DNA of 64,000 bases, from the NCBI RefSeq assembly GCF_049243985.1, contig NC_135386.1:6160501-6224500 (forward strand). Direction: 5' to 3'. This document shows, piece after piece, positions 27,948-40,870 of this stretch. Every line of letters begins with the position of its first letter. Position 1 is the first letter of the stretch. Origin of the DNA: Paroedura picta. Lineage: Eukaryota; Chordata; Lepidosauria; Squamata; Gekkonidae. The position numbers and the translations under genes are program-made. The notes below the pieces were generated by a model that did not search any database, was not told the DNA's origin, and worked only from the letters and a program-made list of their open reading frames with translations.

Positions 27948-28122
27948 CAAATGGGTAGCTGTGTTGGTCTGAAGTAGCACAATAAAATCAGAGACCTGTA
28001 GCACCTTTAAGGCCAACAAAGATTTATTAAGGGCATGAGCTTTCCAGTGCAAGCTCACACCCTAAATAAATCTGTGTTGGTCTTAAAGGTGCTGCTGGAC
28101 TCTCATTTTATTCTGCTTGAGC
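27948..28122. mobile_element. Penelope-like (unclassified) foldback element
   Basis: Left arm GGTAGCTGTGTTGGTCTGAAG, CACCTTTAAGGCCAAC; right arm TTGGTCTTAAAGGTGCTGC; centre with GAGCTTTCCAGTGCAAG. See 62396 for the clearest copy. Confidence 0.55.
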
Positions 28123-28150
28123 CTGGTCCTGCGCTGAGAAGGGCTTGGAC

Positions 28151-28286
28151 CAGGGGTAGTCAAACTGTGGCCCTCCAGATGTCCATGGACTACAATCCCC
28201 ATGAGCCCCTGATAGCGAACAGTGGCAGGGGCTCATGGCAATTGTAGCCCATGGACATCTGGAGGGCCGCAGTGTGACTACCTCTG
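28151..28286. mobile_element. hAT foldback MITE with 8-bp TSD GCTTGGAC
   Basis: CAGGGGTAGTCAAAC to GTGTGACTACCTCTG, flanked by GCTTGGAC at 28143-28150 and 28287-28294. Confidence 0.9.
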
Positions 28287-28299
28287 GCTTGGACTAATA

Positions 28300-28402
28300 A
28301 TACCAAAAAGTGGCTCTCCAGATGGCCATGAACTACAACTCCCACGATTCCCCCCCCCCCCGCATTATGGTGGCAGGGACTCTTGGGAACGGTAGTCCAT
28401 CG
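28300..28402. mobile_element. hAT foldback MITE fragment
   Basis: GGCTCTCCAGATGGCCATG and GGGAACGGTAGTCCATCG arms around a poly-C run. Confidence 0.55.
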
Positions 28403-28489
28403 CCATGTACACTGTTATACTATTTATTATATTGTTACACTGTTATATTGTTATACTGTTATTAATTATTGCATGTTTTTAACGAAGAC

Positions 28490-28565
28490 TGTTTCATGTA
28501 TTGTTGATTAGTTTAACGTAAACCGCCCTGAGCCTTCGGGGAGGGCGGTATATAAATCTAAAAAA
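28490..28565 (+). repeat. Non-LTR 3' tail that seeds the GATA array
   Basis: AACCGCCCTGAGCC...GGGCGGTATATAAAT is the same 3' terminus as at 6370. Its A-rich end runs directly into GATA repeats. Confidence 0.5.
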
Positions 28566-29339
<774 letters not shown>

Positions 29340-29389
29340 CGTGGCCAGGCAGTTCGACCCCCCCTGGATTGCCCGATCATTCCAAAGGC

Positions 29390-31110
29390 TACTTGAATGC
29401 ACTGCTTTGCCTGGCGCTTTGCCTGGCGCGGAAGCGCTTCGAGGGGCCGGAAGCAGCGTGCGCCAAGGCTTGCGCGCCGCTCGGCTCGGCCAGGAGAGGG
29501 GGCCGTGGAGCAGCCCAGCTTGGCCGCCCGGAGAGGAGGAGGAGGAGGAGGAGCCGCCGAAGCCGGCCGGGCCACGTGGGCAAGCGCGGGGGCGGAGGCG
29601 GCTTCTTAGGCAGCGCCAGGCGCCGGTACAGGGCCCGGTCGGAGGCAGCCAGCCAGCCAGCCAAGGAAGGAAGGAAGGAGGGAGCGCATTGATCGGGCCC
29701 CGCCGCCGCCGCCGCCGCCATGCCGAGCGAGCTGCCCGCCGAGACGGCGCAGCTGGTGGACGACTACCTGCAGCACCACCTGGGCGGCTCGGCGCTGCCT
29801 GCCGGCCGCACGGCCCAGACGCTGTGGCGGGTGGCCGACGAGCTGGAGAGCCGCGAGAAGAGCTTCTTCCGCTCGGCCTGCAGCGCGGCCGCCTTGCCGG
29901 AGCCCGGCGGGGCGGCGGCGCACTTGAGCCGGGTGGCGGCGCAGATGGAAGCCGACGGCGGCCTCAACTGGGGCCGGGTGGTGGCGCTGGTCGTGTTCGC
30001 CGGCAACCTGGCGGCCGCGCTGGCCGAGCGCGGCGCCCGCGACGAGATCGGCGCCCTCTCCCAGGCGCTCGTCGCCTATCTGGCCGGCGAGAAGCGCGAG
30101 TGGATGGAGGCGCACGGCGGCTGGGTAAGAGGAGCAGGGCCAGGAAGGAGGGAGGCCGGGCGGGACGGACGGACGGCCAGCGGGGCGCGATCCTCCTGCC
30201 TCCCTGCAGCCCCAACCCAGCCCCTTCCCTTCGTAATGGCTGCGCTTCCGTCCGCTGCGCCCCGGCGCTTTGGAGAGGAGGAGGAGGAGGCGGCGGCGGC
30301 GGCCGAGCAAAGCGAGCCGGCCTTTACGCGCGCCTGGTGCGCCCCGCGGCGCCTGCAGGCGTCTCCCCGCAATCGCAGCGCTGCGCCGCGCCGGCCCGCC
30401 GGGGGAGGGGGCTCATTGTGCCCGCCGGGGGTCGCCCGCAGGGAGGGAGGGAGGGAGGGAGGAAGGAGGGAGAGGACCGCCGGGGCTTCCCTGCCCTCCC
30501 CTCGCCTCGGCTGGCGGTGACCTTGGCGAAGGCGCGCCTCCTGCGCCCCCGTCCCCTGGCCGATGCTCCGGCGCAAGCCCCCTTTCTCGGGAGGGAGGGA
30601 GGAGGGGTGGGCGATCTCCCCACCCGAGCAGCTCGGCGGAGCCGCTGCTTCCAGAACAAACCGGCGTGGGGGTGGGAGAGGAGGGAGGGAGGGAGGGAGG
30701 CGGGGAGGGCTGCTGGTTACATCAGGGAGGCCTGGATAATATTTTTTCCCATATAAGGGAAGCGAATTCTCCGCCAAGCGCCTGCGAAGTTGCCTCCTTT
30801 GCGCCGCTCCCCCCGCTCGCTCGGCCTTTTGTCCCCTGGAGCCCCGGGATGGCGCGCCCGCCCGATCCCCGAGGATGCTCGGCCGGAGACCGCAGGGAGG
30901 GAGGGAGGGAGCCCTTGGCGAGGCGGGCCGAGCGAGTGGAGGGCAGATGCGCGGCCTTCTGGCCAGGCTGGCCGGAGATCCACGGCGTCTGGCATGCGGC
31001 GGGGAGGGAGCTGGGAAGTGGGCAAGGGGGGACATCCTGCCTGCGCCACTTGGAAAGGCACGGCGAGGATCCGCGGCCCTTGCGTGCCTCTCCGGGGACA
31101 TTTCCCCAAG
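29390..31110 (+). promoter_or_regulatory. BCL2L10: CpG island over BCL2L10 promoter and exon 1
   Basis: Very GC-rich and CpG-dense sequence starts abruptly where the upstream GATA repeat ends (29339) and continues about 1 kb into the intron. It contains the inferred start site between about 29450 and 29700, with AAGG and GGAGGA purine runs. No TATA box is evident. Apparent long reading frames here on both strands are a by-product of base composition. Confidence 0.75.
29720..30124 (+). CDS. BCL2L10: BCL2L10 exon 1
   Basis: 135 codons, MPSELPAETAQ to EAHGGW, ending in phase 0 at a GTAAGA donor (30125). Extremely GC-rich third positions, as expected inside a CpG island. Confidence 0.96.
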
Positions 31111-34100
31111 GGCGGCTTGACATCTCTCCCTCTCCAAATGAAAAAAAAAGAAAAGCACCAAGCGCACAGTGTGCATTTCCATTTTCACCCTGCCCTGTCC
31201 TTCCTTGCAGGAGCACAAGGCGGGCAGGCAGGGTCCCCCTCCCCTCCGTTTTAACTTTCCAGCATCCCTGTGAGCACCCCTGGAAGGGCGAGACTCTGGA
31301 TTCTGGCTCCGGGCTGACCCTCATCCCATGCAGATTTGCATTGCGGACGGTAAAGATGTGGACATCAGGAACTCTGGCCTGTCTTGAATTAGGAGAATCT
31401 CTGCTTCCAAGTGTCTTGCATGGCGTTCTCCTGTTGACACCGATGGTGGTTTCCCAACAAGGAATCCCAGCGTTCGTTGGCCGTGGGACACTGTGTACTG
31501 CATTCCTGCCCTTACATAAGTGTCCTCACTCTCCTCTTCCCCTCATTGCTCCAGTGCTGGAGCTGGAGCCGTACATTGAACAGTTGTGGCCTGTCCTGCC
31601 TACCGTGCAGGGGGTCCGTATTATTGGGGGTTGACAGCCTCTAGGGTCTGCTCTAGAATCCAGGGCCACCCAGGAAGGGTGACTGGAAGGGGGGTGAAAT
31701 TTGGGGGGCCCAAGTCGGCTGCAGGGCCCCTGACGCCGGTTCTTGTGCTGTACTCACCAAATGTATTTTCTCTTTTGAGAATAATTATTGCCGTTTTGAT
31801 GGCAGCCACTAGGGGTGCGGGGAAGGCCAGGCCTTTTCTGCAGAGTTCACTAGGAGGCTGAGAGGAAACCATTTGGAGATTGGATCTTGATGAACCCATC
31901 GGCCAAACCGGCACTGGAGTAAGGAGAGACCAGCCAGGCCAAGCTAGTCCTTGCCAGGATGCAGACTCCTCTCAACGCCCTCTTCCTTCAGTTTCTCCTC
32001 GGTCTTATAAAGCTGCATCTTCCAAAGGGTAGAAGCCTTCCTGTCGGTAGTAGCCTTCCCCAATCTTTTCTCACTTCCCACGTTTCCCCAACTCTCTCCA
32101 CACTTTTCTCCTCCTGCGTGCTGCTCTCTTCCTTCCATGATCTGCCATTCGTTTCTCCCCACTCCTGATTTCCCCGGCTCTTGTTTTTCAGCCTCAACTC
32201 TTCATCTGTCCTGCTTGTCAACCTCGAATGTGTTTAATAGGAGTCTAGCAGCAAGCGGATCGATAGGAGTTAACCTTTTCCCATAGTAGTAAAGCACGCT
32301 TCCCCTCATCTATCTACCCTTTGCATGCATGTTAATAGAATGTTAATTTTATTTTCTCATGAGCCGGGCCTTACAAGTGGTGGTGAAATGGGCAAAGTGC
32401 CTGTTTTGGTGGTGGTAACATGGCCCAGTACTTCAGGTTGTCGAAATCTGGGGAGATGGCTCTCCTGAAGTTGGAAGTTTTCAATGGCATATAAGATTCA
32501 ACTCTTCTTCTTCAGTGTCCTAGTCCTTCATGGGGGGAAATAGAAGTAGGCAAACCAGTGAACCCAACTTCTGTCTTTTGATAACATTTCAAATGAATCC
32601 TCTTTGAAGCACGCAAAGGCTAAATTCAGGAGACTTAATGAGTCTTGGTGCCCTCAAATGGCTCCTTGGCATTCTTGTTAACTGTAGGTTATTATGGATA
32701 AATATATATTTTAGGCTCTGAAAGCAAACTTGGAATAGCTCCAGTAATCATCCCTATGACATGGTTCAGGTGTTGTTCATGAAGCAGTCTATAGGTAGGA
32801 ACACAGAACCGCCACTCCATTTGATTTTATTTATTCGTGCACTTCATTTATACCTTGCCTTTCTCCTCCCGTGGATCTCCGCTTTTATCCTCACAGCCCG
32901 TACCATATGACGTAGGTTGGGCTGGGAGAGTGACTGAACCAAAGTCGCCCAGCGAGTTTCCATGGCAGAGTGGGGATTCGAACCTGGGTCTCCCAAGTTG
33001 GTGCCCTTGGGTGCTACATAGGACATAGGTGAGGCCAGATAGGGCTTTTGTCCAGCAATTGGAGAATCGATTGGTGGTGCAGATTTTGGAGTTGTTGCTT
33101 TGGCAGCAGTTGCCACCATAGCACAAGGATCTTGCGTTGCGGCAGCCATTTTGTGGCTGGCTCCGCCTCCTGGAGGAGCCATTTTATTGCTGGGCCCACC
33201 AGGCCGTGTCAGAATCCCAAAGCTGCCTGCAGGCTCAAAAAGGTCTGGGGGCGCTGCTCTAGCCATTGGATCCCTCTGTCTGCATCTCCTGGGCCTTGTG
33301 ACTCCTTGGAGACATTTGTGTAGAGTCTGTGAGTGGTCATTCAATTGTGCTTGAATTCAGTCTGTGGGTGTAGTAAATGGGGGTAAGTAAGATATTGCCT
33401 CCCCAGCTGATGGTTGCAGTGGTGATATTGGGTTAAAGATGCTGCCACACCAAAGCAGAGGAATTTTTCACACTTCAGAGGTGCAAGGATCAGTGTGTTC
33501 TCATGCAGAAGTTGGGAGGCTCTTCCTTTCCTTAACTTTTGGGATGCTGTCTCACACCCAAGCAGCTGACACTTTTGGGAGGGGCGACATTAGGTCGGTT
33601 TGCTTTGCTTCCTCAGGTTGGCACAGTGTGGTGCATTGCAAGAGAGGTGTGCTGCTATTGAAATGGGGCATGGAAGCCCCCAAGTAGGGTATTTCTCCAG
33701 GCCATTGTTATTTGGAGGGGAGATTGCATTATCACCATAGCTCCACTCCCCATTTCCTATAGACCTGGCCGAAAACCCTGCCAGCAAAACTCTTCGTTGC
33801 ATCTTGGATAAAATCAAGGCTGGAGAGAGAATATTTCAAATTCTTAAGTGTTTGGAATCTCTCCAGCCCTTCTTGAAATTCCAGAAGGTCGGTCAGTCTG
33901 CTTTTAAAAATAAAACGAGAACCGTGCCGTGTGCGATCATCTTCAAGGTTTTGATTTAATTTTTTTTTTAAGGCTCTGGTTAATATTACGCAAGCCTTCT
34001 CTGCCTTTGAATTTTGGGGTCTTATGGGATCGTTACAAAAAGAAACCCCAGTTTCTAATGTGGTGGGTCAGCAGGAACAGTTTAACCCATTAGGAATGGA

Positions 34101-37100
34101 TTTCGTATTCTTCTGGCTCCAGCGAAGGCCCCAGCCAAAGTTTACAGAAACTTCTTCCAGTTAACTAAGGGTTTCTTTCTTTTCTCTCCAGTGTAGAGTT
34201 TCTGCCTCTCTGAAGTATCTGGCGCTGGCCATTGTTGAGCGTGGGTGCAGGTTTGAACCTCTCTCAGGAATGTTGAATAATCAACTTCAAAGCAACAGTC
34301 CCACAGTCCCAGGGTAAAGAATAATAGAAACCTGCATTGAGTTCTCAGTTTTCAAACAGGCCATTGGTGGGAAAGTCTATTCAGAACCTGCCTCTTGGTG
34401 AAATCTGGTCACATCTCCCTCCTTCCCTCCCCACATCTGTGTGAAGTCGCATTCTGCAAATATCCCAAAGCACTTACAGAAAAAAAGGCCCCGAAAGAGG
34501 GTTGGGTTTTTTTTTCTTCATTTGGACAAAAGCTTATTTTCTAACCCATGGGCCATGTAATAAGATGCCGCTTCTCCAGCCATTCATAAGGACCTGCTTT
34601 GAAGCCAGCCTTTGGCAGATCATCTTTAAAAAGACCTGACCTTTCTCTCTCTACGTGGGTGCAGAAGAAAGAAGGTGGGACCGTTGCAGGCGCCTCATTT
34701 GCCACACGTCAGGAAGGAAAGATTTTGTGTCTGTCCCCCCACAATAGCCGTGGCTTGTTGGCAACAGAGTCTTGATGCGGTTGGTGGATCTGGAGCTGTT
34801 TTGTAGAAAGAAACTAGGGCTGGAGCTGCCTTTCTCAACTTTCTCACCATTGAGAAACCCCCTAGAACATTCTTCGGGCTTCGAGAAACCCCAGAAGTGG
34901 CACGATCGTACCGAATGCAGTTGAGAAGCATAGCTGTGGACACGCCCACCTGGGGCCCCGCCCCTTCCTCCCTTCCAGGCCTGGCATTGGCCATTTTGGG
35001 AGCGGTGGGTGGGTCAACATGGCCCCGTATAATCATATCACCCGATAAACGTTTTAACCATTTTTTAAAAAATATATATTAAAAATTAACTCGCCCATTC
35101 AGGAAATCCTTCCAGGGCTGTCAAAAAAAACCCCAAAACACCAGAGTTTCACGCAACCCTGGTTGAAAAAGCGTGGGTTAGAATGGGGGCTGATTCTAAC
35201 CCATATTTGCCTGTCACATCTGGGGCCTCATGCTAGTCTTCTGAAAGTCTGGGGTTTTAAATAAGATGGGTTTTACAAAAGGAAAAAAAAATACTGCTTT
35301 TTGGAAACTCCGTGGCACTGCTCACAGCAGGAAGAAACAGAGCTTTAAATGCTAAATGTAAAGATGTTCTAAGCATCACTTGGTATAAATCTGCCTGCAG
35401 TCTCTGTTTGGTGAGGAGCAGATTTCAGTAGAACGGAACTTATATGTGGCTTAAGATAAGATGGGATGTGCTAGATTGGACATATCTCCAGTTAATTCGA
35501 AGCGTAGCTGTTGCTGGGGTAGAGCATAGGATACCTTTCTACAGATTTCTGTTCAAGCCGCATTTGCGGCTTGACCAGTCTGGATTTGACTGTTGGCGTT
35601 TTCTTAAGCCCATGGAATAACTGTCTAATGTGCTTTTTTTTTCCTCCGAGTCGGAGGCCTAGCTGGTTACTCATGTTCCGTTCGAGCTGATATGAAGTAG
35701 GGGGGAAAAAAATCTTCCGTAGGAAAATTATAGTAGTGGAAAGCCTCCCCCACCCCACCCCAGCAGAGAACTTTGTCTCACATTCTTAACTAGCCTTTTT
35801 ACAGTGCTTTTAAAAATCGTACTGAAATGGAAGTAATCTGTAGAGCGTCACCTCCCCATCTCATTTCCCGTCATAGAGTCTCGATTCGGCCTTGTTGAAT
35901 GTACACAAAGCCATTCTGGAAAGGTGACTGGCTTAAACATTTTTTTCTTTTCCATATACAAATTGAGTGTGTGTGTGTGTGTTGGGGAGGGGGGTTTGAT
36001 TTCCTTTTTCCTGTAATCTGCCCACCTGAATGCTAATGAACACAGCAGCTGCTGGCCGGGGGAAAGTGTAAACTGACAGCGAAAAATGCATCCATTGTGC
36101 GCACCATTAAAGTGCAAGGAACAAAGTTCCGGAAGAAATTAAAGGGCCTAACTTGTTTAGACATCTGCCAGATATGTTCAGACGTGGCCACCTGGAATGG
36201 TGTTATGGCCGTTTCGCCTTGATCTTGAATTTGGCAGCTGCCAGTCTTCCCGTCATGGGTCATCTGTGGATTTAGTTGTTGGCAGGCCTAAGGAACATGC
36301 GTGCGCGCGCACAGCGTTCAAAACCGGGGACAGGGTTGAGTTTGACCTTTCGGACGATTGCTTTTCTTGAGGATGCAAACCGTGGCTTGCAGCGCTGAAT
36401 TTGTCGATTTGGTAGCTGGTGGGATAACTCTCAGATTGGGCTCTGCAGAGTTGGAGGTGGAGGTTCTTGCTTGTGTTCGGTCCTTGTCCTTAACCAAGGC
36501 ATGTTTCTGTCGTTCTACTTCGCTTGGAACTGTGGTAAAGGACTGAGCAGTTTTGTCTGTGCCAAATTGGTCGAACCACAGGGAAGGGGAGGGGTATCCG
36601 TCGGACAGTGTCAAACTTGGCTCCAGACCCCCCTCCCCGCTGGAACCTTGCCAGAACATGAGGGGGTAGGGGAACCGCTGGCGCATAGTTCTGGGACTGA
36701 CTCTATATGACTGAGACGGCGACTTCATTCAGCGATCTGTGGCTTGATACGTGAATGGTCTCTCTCAAAAGGTCCTTTGTACGGGCTGGTATGAAAGTTG
36801 GTGGTTTTCGTCCACCGGTTGAAGCGACGAATTAACCCTGAGGAATCTCCTTCCCCCTTGGCATACGACTCCCTAAGAGAGCCGGCATGGCGTTGAACTG
36901 GGGCTGTGGGGTGTTGGGGAGGTTCGAATCTTGGGGTTGCCATGAAACTTGGAGGGGGGGGGGACCATGGGCCGATTGCACTTCCTTCTTAACCGTTTTC
37001 ATGGATGGTTGTGAAGAGAAGGAGGGGGAGACCCCTTAAATGTCCTTGAGCCCCTTGGAGGTTGGGAGGGATGGCGTTGAATGTGAGGTGGCTCCTTCCC

Positions 37101-37271
37101 AACACCCTTGACTTGAGGTCTTGCTCTTTGCTTCCCTAGGACGGCTTCTACCACTTCTTCAACAAACACGGCTCCGACACAACTGACCAGAACAGTACCA
37201 TAAGCAACGCCATCATGGCGGCCGCGGGATTTGGCCTAGCGGGATTGGCGTTCCTCTTGGCTGTGCGATAA
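29720..37271 (+). CDS. BCL2L10: BCL2L10 (NR-13/Boo-type BCL2 family protein), two coding exons
   Basis: Spliced CDS 29720-30124 plus 37140-37271 gives 178 residues; chicken NR-13 is about the same length from memory. Start: the ATG after GCCGCC is the first in the island frame. The N-terminal BH4-like helix is ETAQLVDDYLQHHL; BH1 is around residues 82-101 (LNWGRVVALVVFAG); BH2 is around 128-142 (WMEAHGGWDGFYHFF); a C-terminal hydrophobic anchor at about 158-177 (AIMAAAGFGLAGLAFLLAV) ends in Arg. The tail DQNST.SNAIMAAAGFG is near identical to chicken NR-13. Family role: membrane-anchored regulator of apoptosis at mitochondria and ER; pro- or anti-apoptotic behaviour differs by species. The 7.0-kb intron splits BH2 after GGW, the classic position for BCL2 genes. 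The frame is intact. Confidence 0.97.
30125..32820 (+). other. BCL2L10: BCL2L10 intron 1, 5' part
   Basis: CpG-island shoulder with repeated GGGA runs (30439-30475, 30680-30705, 30890-30910), then unique sequence. Long frames in the GC-rich part show no protein family similarity. Confidence 0.55.
32822..33012 (-). mobile_element. MIR/CORE-type SINE, diverged
   Basis: TTTATTCGTGCACTTC tail side, GGCTGGGAGAGTGACTGAACC core and GGGGATTCGAACCTGGGTC, the complement of a tRNA-like box B. Confidence 0.6.
33033..33265. mobile_element. Non-autonomous hAT (GGGGTCCCCAAC family) fragment
   Basis: GGGCTTTTGTCCAGCAATTGG, TTGCTTTGGCAGCAG and CAGCCATTTTGTGGCTGG repeats as at 39770 and 59962. Termini eroded. 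Confidence 0.6.
33270..34815 (+). other. BCL2L10: BCL2L10 intron, unique stretch
   Basis: No gene or repeat recognised. Confidence 0.45.
34818..35182. mobile_element. Non-autonomous hAT (TTGAGAAACCC family)
   Basis: TTTCTCAACTTTCTCACC with CATTGAGAAACCCCC at left, CAACCCTGGTTGAAAAAG at right, and internal GGCATTGGCCATTTTGGGAG. A second copy is at 49785. Confidence 0.6.
35185..37139 (+). other. BCL2L10: BCL2L10 intron, 3' part
   Basis: Mostly unique, low in repeats; a TG run at about 35968-35982 and a poly-G at about 36953-36963. Confidence 0.5.
37140..37271 (+). CDS. BCL2L10: BCL2L10 exon 2
   Basis: 43 codons and TAA, DGFYHFFNKHGSDTTDQ to FLLAVR, after a CCCTAG acceptor. It carries the second half of BH2 and the membrane anchor. 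Confidence 0.97.
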   Translation, partial: DGFYHFFNKHGSDTTDQNSTISNAIMAAAGFGLAGLAFLLAVR

Positions 37272-38460
37272 AAGTTCATCGGTGGACCGGACTATGGGGA
37301 GGGGTGGGGAGAAGAAGCCTCTTCGAAACTGCCAACGAGTACCTGGAGAGTCCATTCTATATTTCTACGCTGGTGAAAGACAGAAGCTTATATTTTTTAA
37401 TCGGTGTCTGGAGCGGAACGTTGAAAATGAAGCACATCCCACCTTGGCAGTGGCAATACACGAATGGAAGCAAAGACCGGTTAAATCCCTAAGTTTGGAT
37501 GTTTCGTTGGCCTTGACGTGAGAGCTGTAGTCGTCATGTTAGTCCCATTCTAGAGAGCCGCGGGGTTCCTGGATGTTATGCTAATTATGTTAGATGGGCT
37601 TGCAATGGAACCCAAGTGAAGACGTGTGTTTGGATTTTCGTGTGTGTGTGAGCGTGTGTGTAGGGGGGAGAAGTTGACTTGTGAAATGTGAGCCAGTATT
37701 AGCAAGAATGAAGGGGAGGGTTGTGCGGTTCGGCTGCCGAAGCAGCTGTTCGTGCCCGAAACGGCCGCGGCACGGGGGGGGGGGGACAGCACCGTGGCGG
37801 TGCGCCGGCCCTCCCCCCCCCCCCAAGCCGCGCCACTGGCCGCTTCGGTGGCTGAAGCGCACGACCCTAATGAAGAGCTTAATTCCACCTTGGGTGCAAC
37901 GCACACAGTACTGATTTGACCATCCTCCATGTATAACTGCAAGATCCATATCGCACAGAGCATTAATAGCTTACGTGGTCTCTTTTTGTTATGACCTTAA
38001 TGCAACTTACACTACATGTAGGCCATGAATGTTGATACCAAAACAGCAGAAGGCTGAAGAACCAGTTCTTTTAACCGAAGCTGAGTTTAACTATTGAGAA
38101 ACCTTTTTTGAAATTGGTCTGTTTTGGAAGTCCATCGGAGGCTGGGCTTTCTGTGGATTTCCCGTCAAACCCAGAAACTCCATATAACTTAATATATTTT
38201 TGAAGTATTTATCATTGTATAATAACTGGTAGCTGGTAACATCTATTTTTGTTAAGTTTCAATCCTTTTTTTTTTTTAAAGAAACGAAACGCTGTCTCAC
38301 AGTTGCTTTCCCGGGCTGTACCTGCTGTCTTCTGCCTTGTTTAACAATTTGGTATTGTGTACTGTGTATTGTAAAAATAGTCTCCAGAAACGTTCAGTGT
38401 CATTTTCTTTAGTTTGTACAGTTTTAATATGTGAATAAATACAACTGAATATTTTTATTT
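37272..38460 (+). other. BCL2L10: BCL2L10 3' UTR with poly(A) signal at 38434-38439
   Basis: About 1.2 kb of largely repeat-free sequence follows the stop. It ends with AATAAA at 38434-38439, preceded by TTTGTACAG and TTTTAATATG AT-rich sequence; cleavage is expected near 38455-38460. It includes a G/C homopolymer pair at about 37776-37824 that could form a hairpin. Confidence 0.7.
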
Positions 38461-38495
38461 TAAACTGAGCACATTCACCTGCATCGACATGGCTT

Positions 38496-38708
38496 TTTAT
38501 GGGTGGCTAAGAGCGGCGGCCTCTGATCCGGAGAATCTGGTTTGATTCCCCCCTCCTCCACGTGCAGTTGGGCCAGTCACAGTTCTCTCAGAGCTCTCGC
38601 AGTCTCACCTACCCAACACTATGTGTGTTCTGGGGAAAGGAAGGGATAAGCCGCTTTGAGAGTCTTTGGGGTCGTAAAATGAGGCATACAAAAGAGCAGC
38701 TCTTTTTA
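38496..38708 (+). mobile_element. CORE-SINE just after the BCL2L10 poly(A) site
   Basis: GTGGCTAAGAGCGGCGGCC head, GGTTTGATTCCCC box B, GGGCCAGTCACAGTTCTC core, GCCGCTTTGAGAGTC tail. Confidence 0.82.
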
Positions 38709-38799
38709 GAGCAACAAAATTTGTGGCAGGGGAGGAATTTTCATGGTTGTCTGCTTACTACTTCAGATACAGCCAGATTGTGAGTCCCATCTTGTCATT

Positions 38800-38880
38800 C
38801 TAGCTGTAGAAGTAAGCAGCGACTCACGAAGGCTCACACCTGTCGCAAATTTCATTGGTCTTTAAGGTGCTAGTGGCCTA
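38800..38880. repeat. Penelope-like foldback fragment
   Basis: CACGAAGGCTCACACCTG and TTGGTCTTTAAGGTGCTAG match the arm end of the family. Confidence 0.45.
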
Positions 38881-39225
38881 GGGGGACCCTGGGGCTCCCC
38901 TGGAATTACAAACCACCTTCATCAATTCTCCCAGAGCAGCCTTTTATGGACGAGCCCCTGAAATAATTTTTTCAGACCTCTAGGGGCCCGGAAGTGATGC
39001 CAGCTGGCCACGCCCCCTGCCACACCTCTAGCAGTGACATCACTACCTGCGCCCTTAGCCCTCCTTTTGCTCCCTTTTACTGCCTTTACGACTACTCTGG
39101 TGCCTCTGCCTCATGTAGGCCAGAAGGAAGAGTAGGAGTAGAAAAGACAGCCCAGACCCTGCCCCCTAGTACTATGCCATTTCCGAGTGTCCACGAACCC
39201 CTGGCTGGGAATCCTTGCTCTTGAG

Positions 39226-39361
39226 TAGGGGTAGTCAAACTGCGGCCCTCCAGATGTCCGGGGACTACAATTCCCAGGAGCCCCTGCCAGCGAATGCTGG
39301 CAGGGACTCCTGGGAATTGTAGTCCATGGACATCTGGAGGGCCGCAGTTTGACTACCCCTG
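39226..39361. mobile_element. hAT foldback MITE, TSD CTCTTGAG/CTCTAGAG
   Basis: Perfect-looking palindrome (GGACTACAATTCCCAGGAGC / CTCCTGGGAATTGTAGTCC). Flanks at 39218-39225 and 39362-39369 agree in 7 of 8 bases. Confidence 0.9.
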
Positions 39362-39460
39362 CTCTAGAGAATATGGCTACTTTGGAGGGTGGGCTCCATA
39401 GCGTTATACTCCACCGAGGTCCCTCCCAGCCCAGAGCTGTCCACCCTATAGTGGGCGCTT
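39362..39460. repeat. GGTTGCCAAC-family fragment
   Basis: ATGGCTACTTTGGAGGGTGG, CTCCATAGCGTTATACTCC and ACCGAGGTCCCTCC. Confidence 0.5.
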
Positions 39461-39764
39461 GCTGTTTTTTACTGCTACAGATTCACTCCCACGCTTACTC
39501 CATCTTGAACTATTTCTGATTCTAGTCGTGTTTTATTCCTGAGGCTACCGGAATCCTGCGCGGTAACAAATAGGAAGGTAAAGGGAGGGCAAAGCCTTTC
39601 TCTTGCAAGGACAAGCAAGAAGATGATCTGACCTTTACCCCCCCCCCCCTGCAGCTTCTCAACCCTTTGGGTGTTCAATTCATAGATCTTGTGACCCCAG
39701 GACATCTAGAGCAAGGAGCTCTCAATGTGGTGCTTACCAAGTAGGGTTGTTTTTTTTTGGGGGG

Positions 39765-39985
39765 GGGGTCTTTGTCCAGCAAGGCTTCTGGTTATCCATT
39801 GGAGATTTGACTGGCTTTGTTGATTTTTAAAATGTTACTTTGGCAGCACGTGGATCTTAGTTTCGTGGCTAAAAGTGAGCGGTGGTGGCCATTTTGTGGC
39901 CGGCTTCACTGCCTACGGCAGCCATTTTGTGCTGCGTCAGACGTCCAGAGGTGCCTGCGAGTGAAAAAGATTGGGAACCCCAGAC
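39765..39985. mobile_element. Non-autonomous hAT (GGGGTCCCCAAC family) fragment
   Basis: TTTGTCCAGCAAGGCTTCTG, GGAGATTTGACTGGC, GCAGCCATTTTGTGCTGCG and final GATTGGGAACCCC. Confidence 0.65.
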
Positions 39986-40599
39986 TAAAGAAAAGGTAAG
40001 CACTGTGCCTAAGCGTCTCGTGTTCAATTCCCAAATCCGTCACAGCAGTTACAGGTTTGCCATGGGCTTGGCTTGCACTGGGCGGCAGTCCTGTGGTAAT
40101 CGAATGGAAGTGATTGTGGGGAGTCAGCTGAAAGATTGCTCTTTTGACAGATGATGCAGTTTTCCTCTAGCCAGAACAAGGGAGAACACAGAAGAGGAAG
40201 ACGGAAGAAGGAACTGTAAGGGTGAAGCTGCATTATCCCTTCCGCAGCTGGCAGTGAACTAAATGGCAGTGGAGGTACAGTTTGAGGTGTGACCTGACAG
40301 CTCTGTATACTTGGGGCAGAGAAGGGCATAGCTGCTACAATCTCAGCTTAATGCACAGACATGCCCCTGTTTACATCAAGGTGACTCTGTTAAGTCCTAC
40401 GATACGGGTGGCTGTACATGCAGGTGTTCCCTTGCCTATGAACTCGGCAAGATTGCAGCCCAGAAGCCGGCTGTCTAAATAAAGCGGAATTTAATTTGCA
40501 TAGTGGCAACACACGGTAGGTGCCAAATGATATTAACTTGGCCTGTGTTTACCTCTAGAGAGGTATGAAGCTTTCTGTATTGCTTTTAGGTGATTTCAG

Positions 40600-40848
40600 G
40601 GTGGTAAGGCAGCTGACATGCTATCTGAGGCTGGGAGTTCGATCCCAGCAGCCGGCTCAAGGTTGACTTAGCCTTCCATCCTTCCGAGGTCGGTAAAATG
40701 AGTACCCAGCTTGCTGGGGGGTAAACGGTAATGACTGGGGAAGGCACTGGCAAACCACCACATATTGAGTCTGCCATGAAAACGCTAGAGGGCGTCACCC
40801 CAAGGGTCAGGCATGATCCGGTGCTTGCACCTTTACCTTTACCTTTTG
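40600..40848 (+). mobile_element. Sauria SINE, 5' end clipped
   Basis: GTGGTAAGGCAGCTGAC, GAGGTCGGTAAAATGAG, GGGTCAGGCATGATCCGG and ACCTTTACCTTT tail. Confidence 0.87.
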
Positions 40849-40870
40849 CATCAATTTCATTGTTATAGGT

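Noticed and set aside
29341-31634. Long open frames of 230-470 codons on both strands around BCL2L10
   Set aside because: They follow GC/CpG content, are rich in Arg/Gly/Pro/Ala without domains, and overlap the true BCL2L10 exon and the CpG island.
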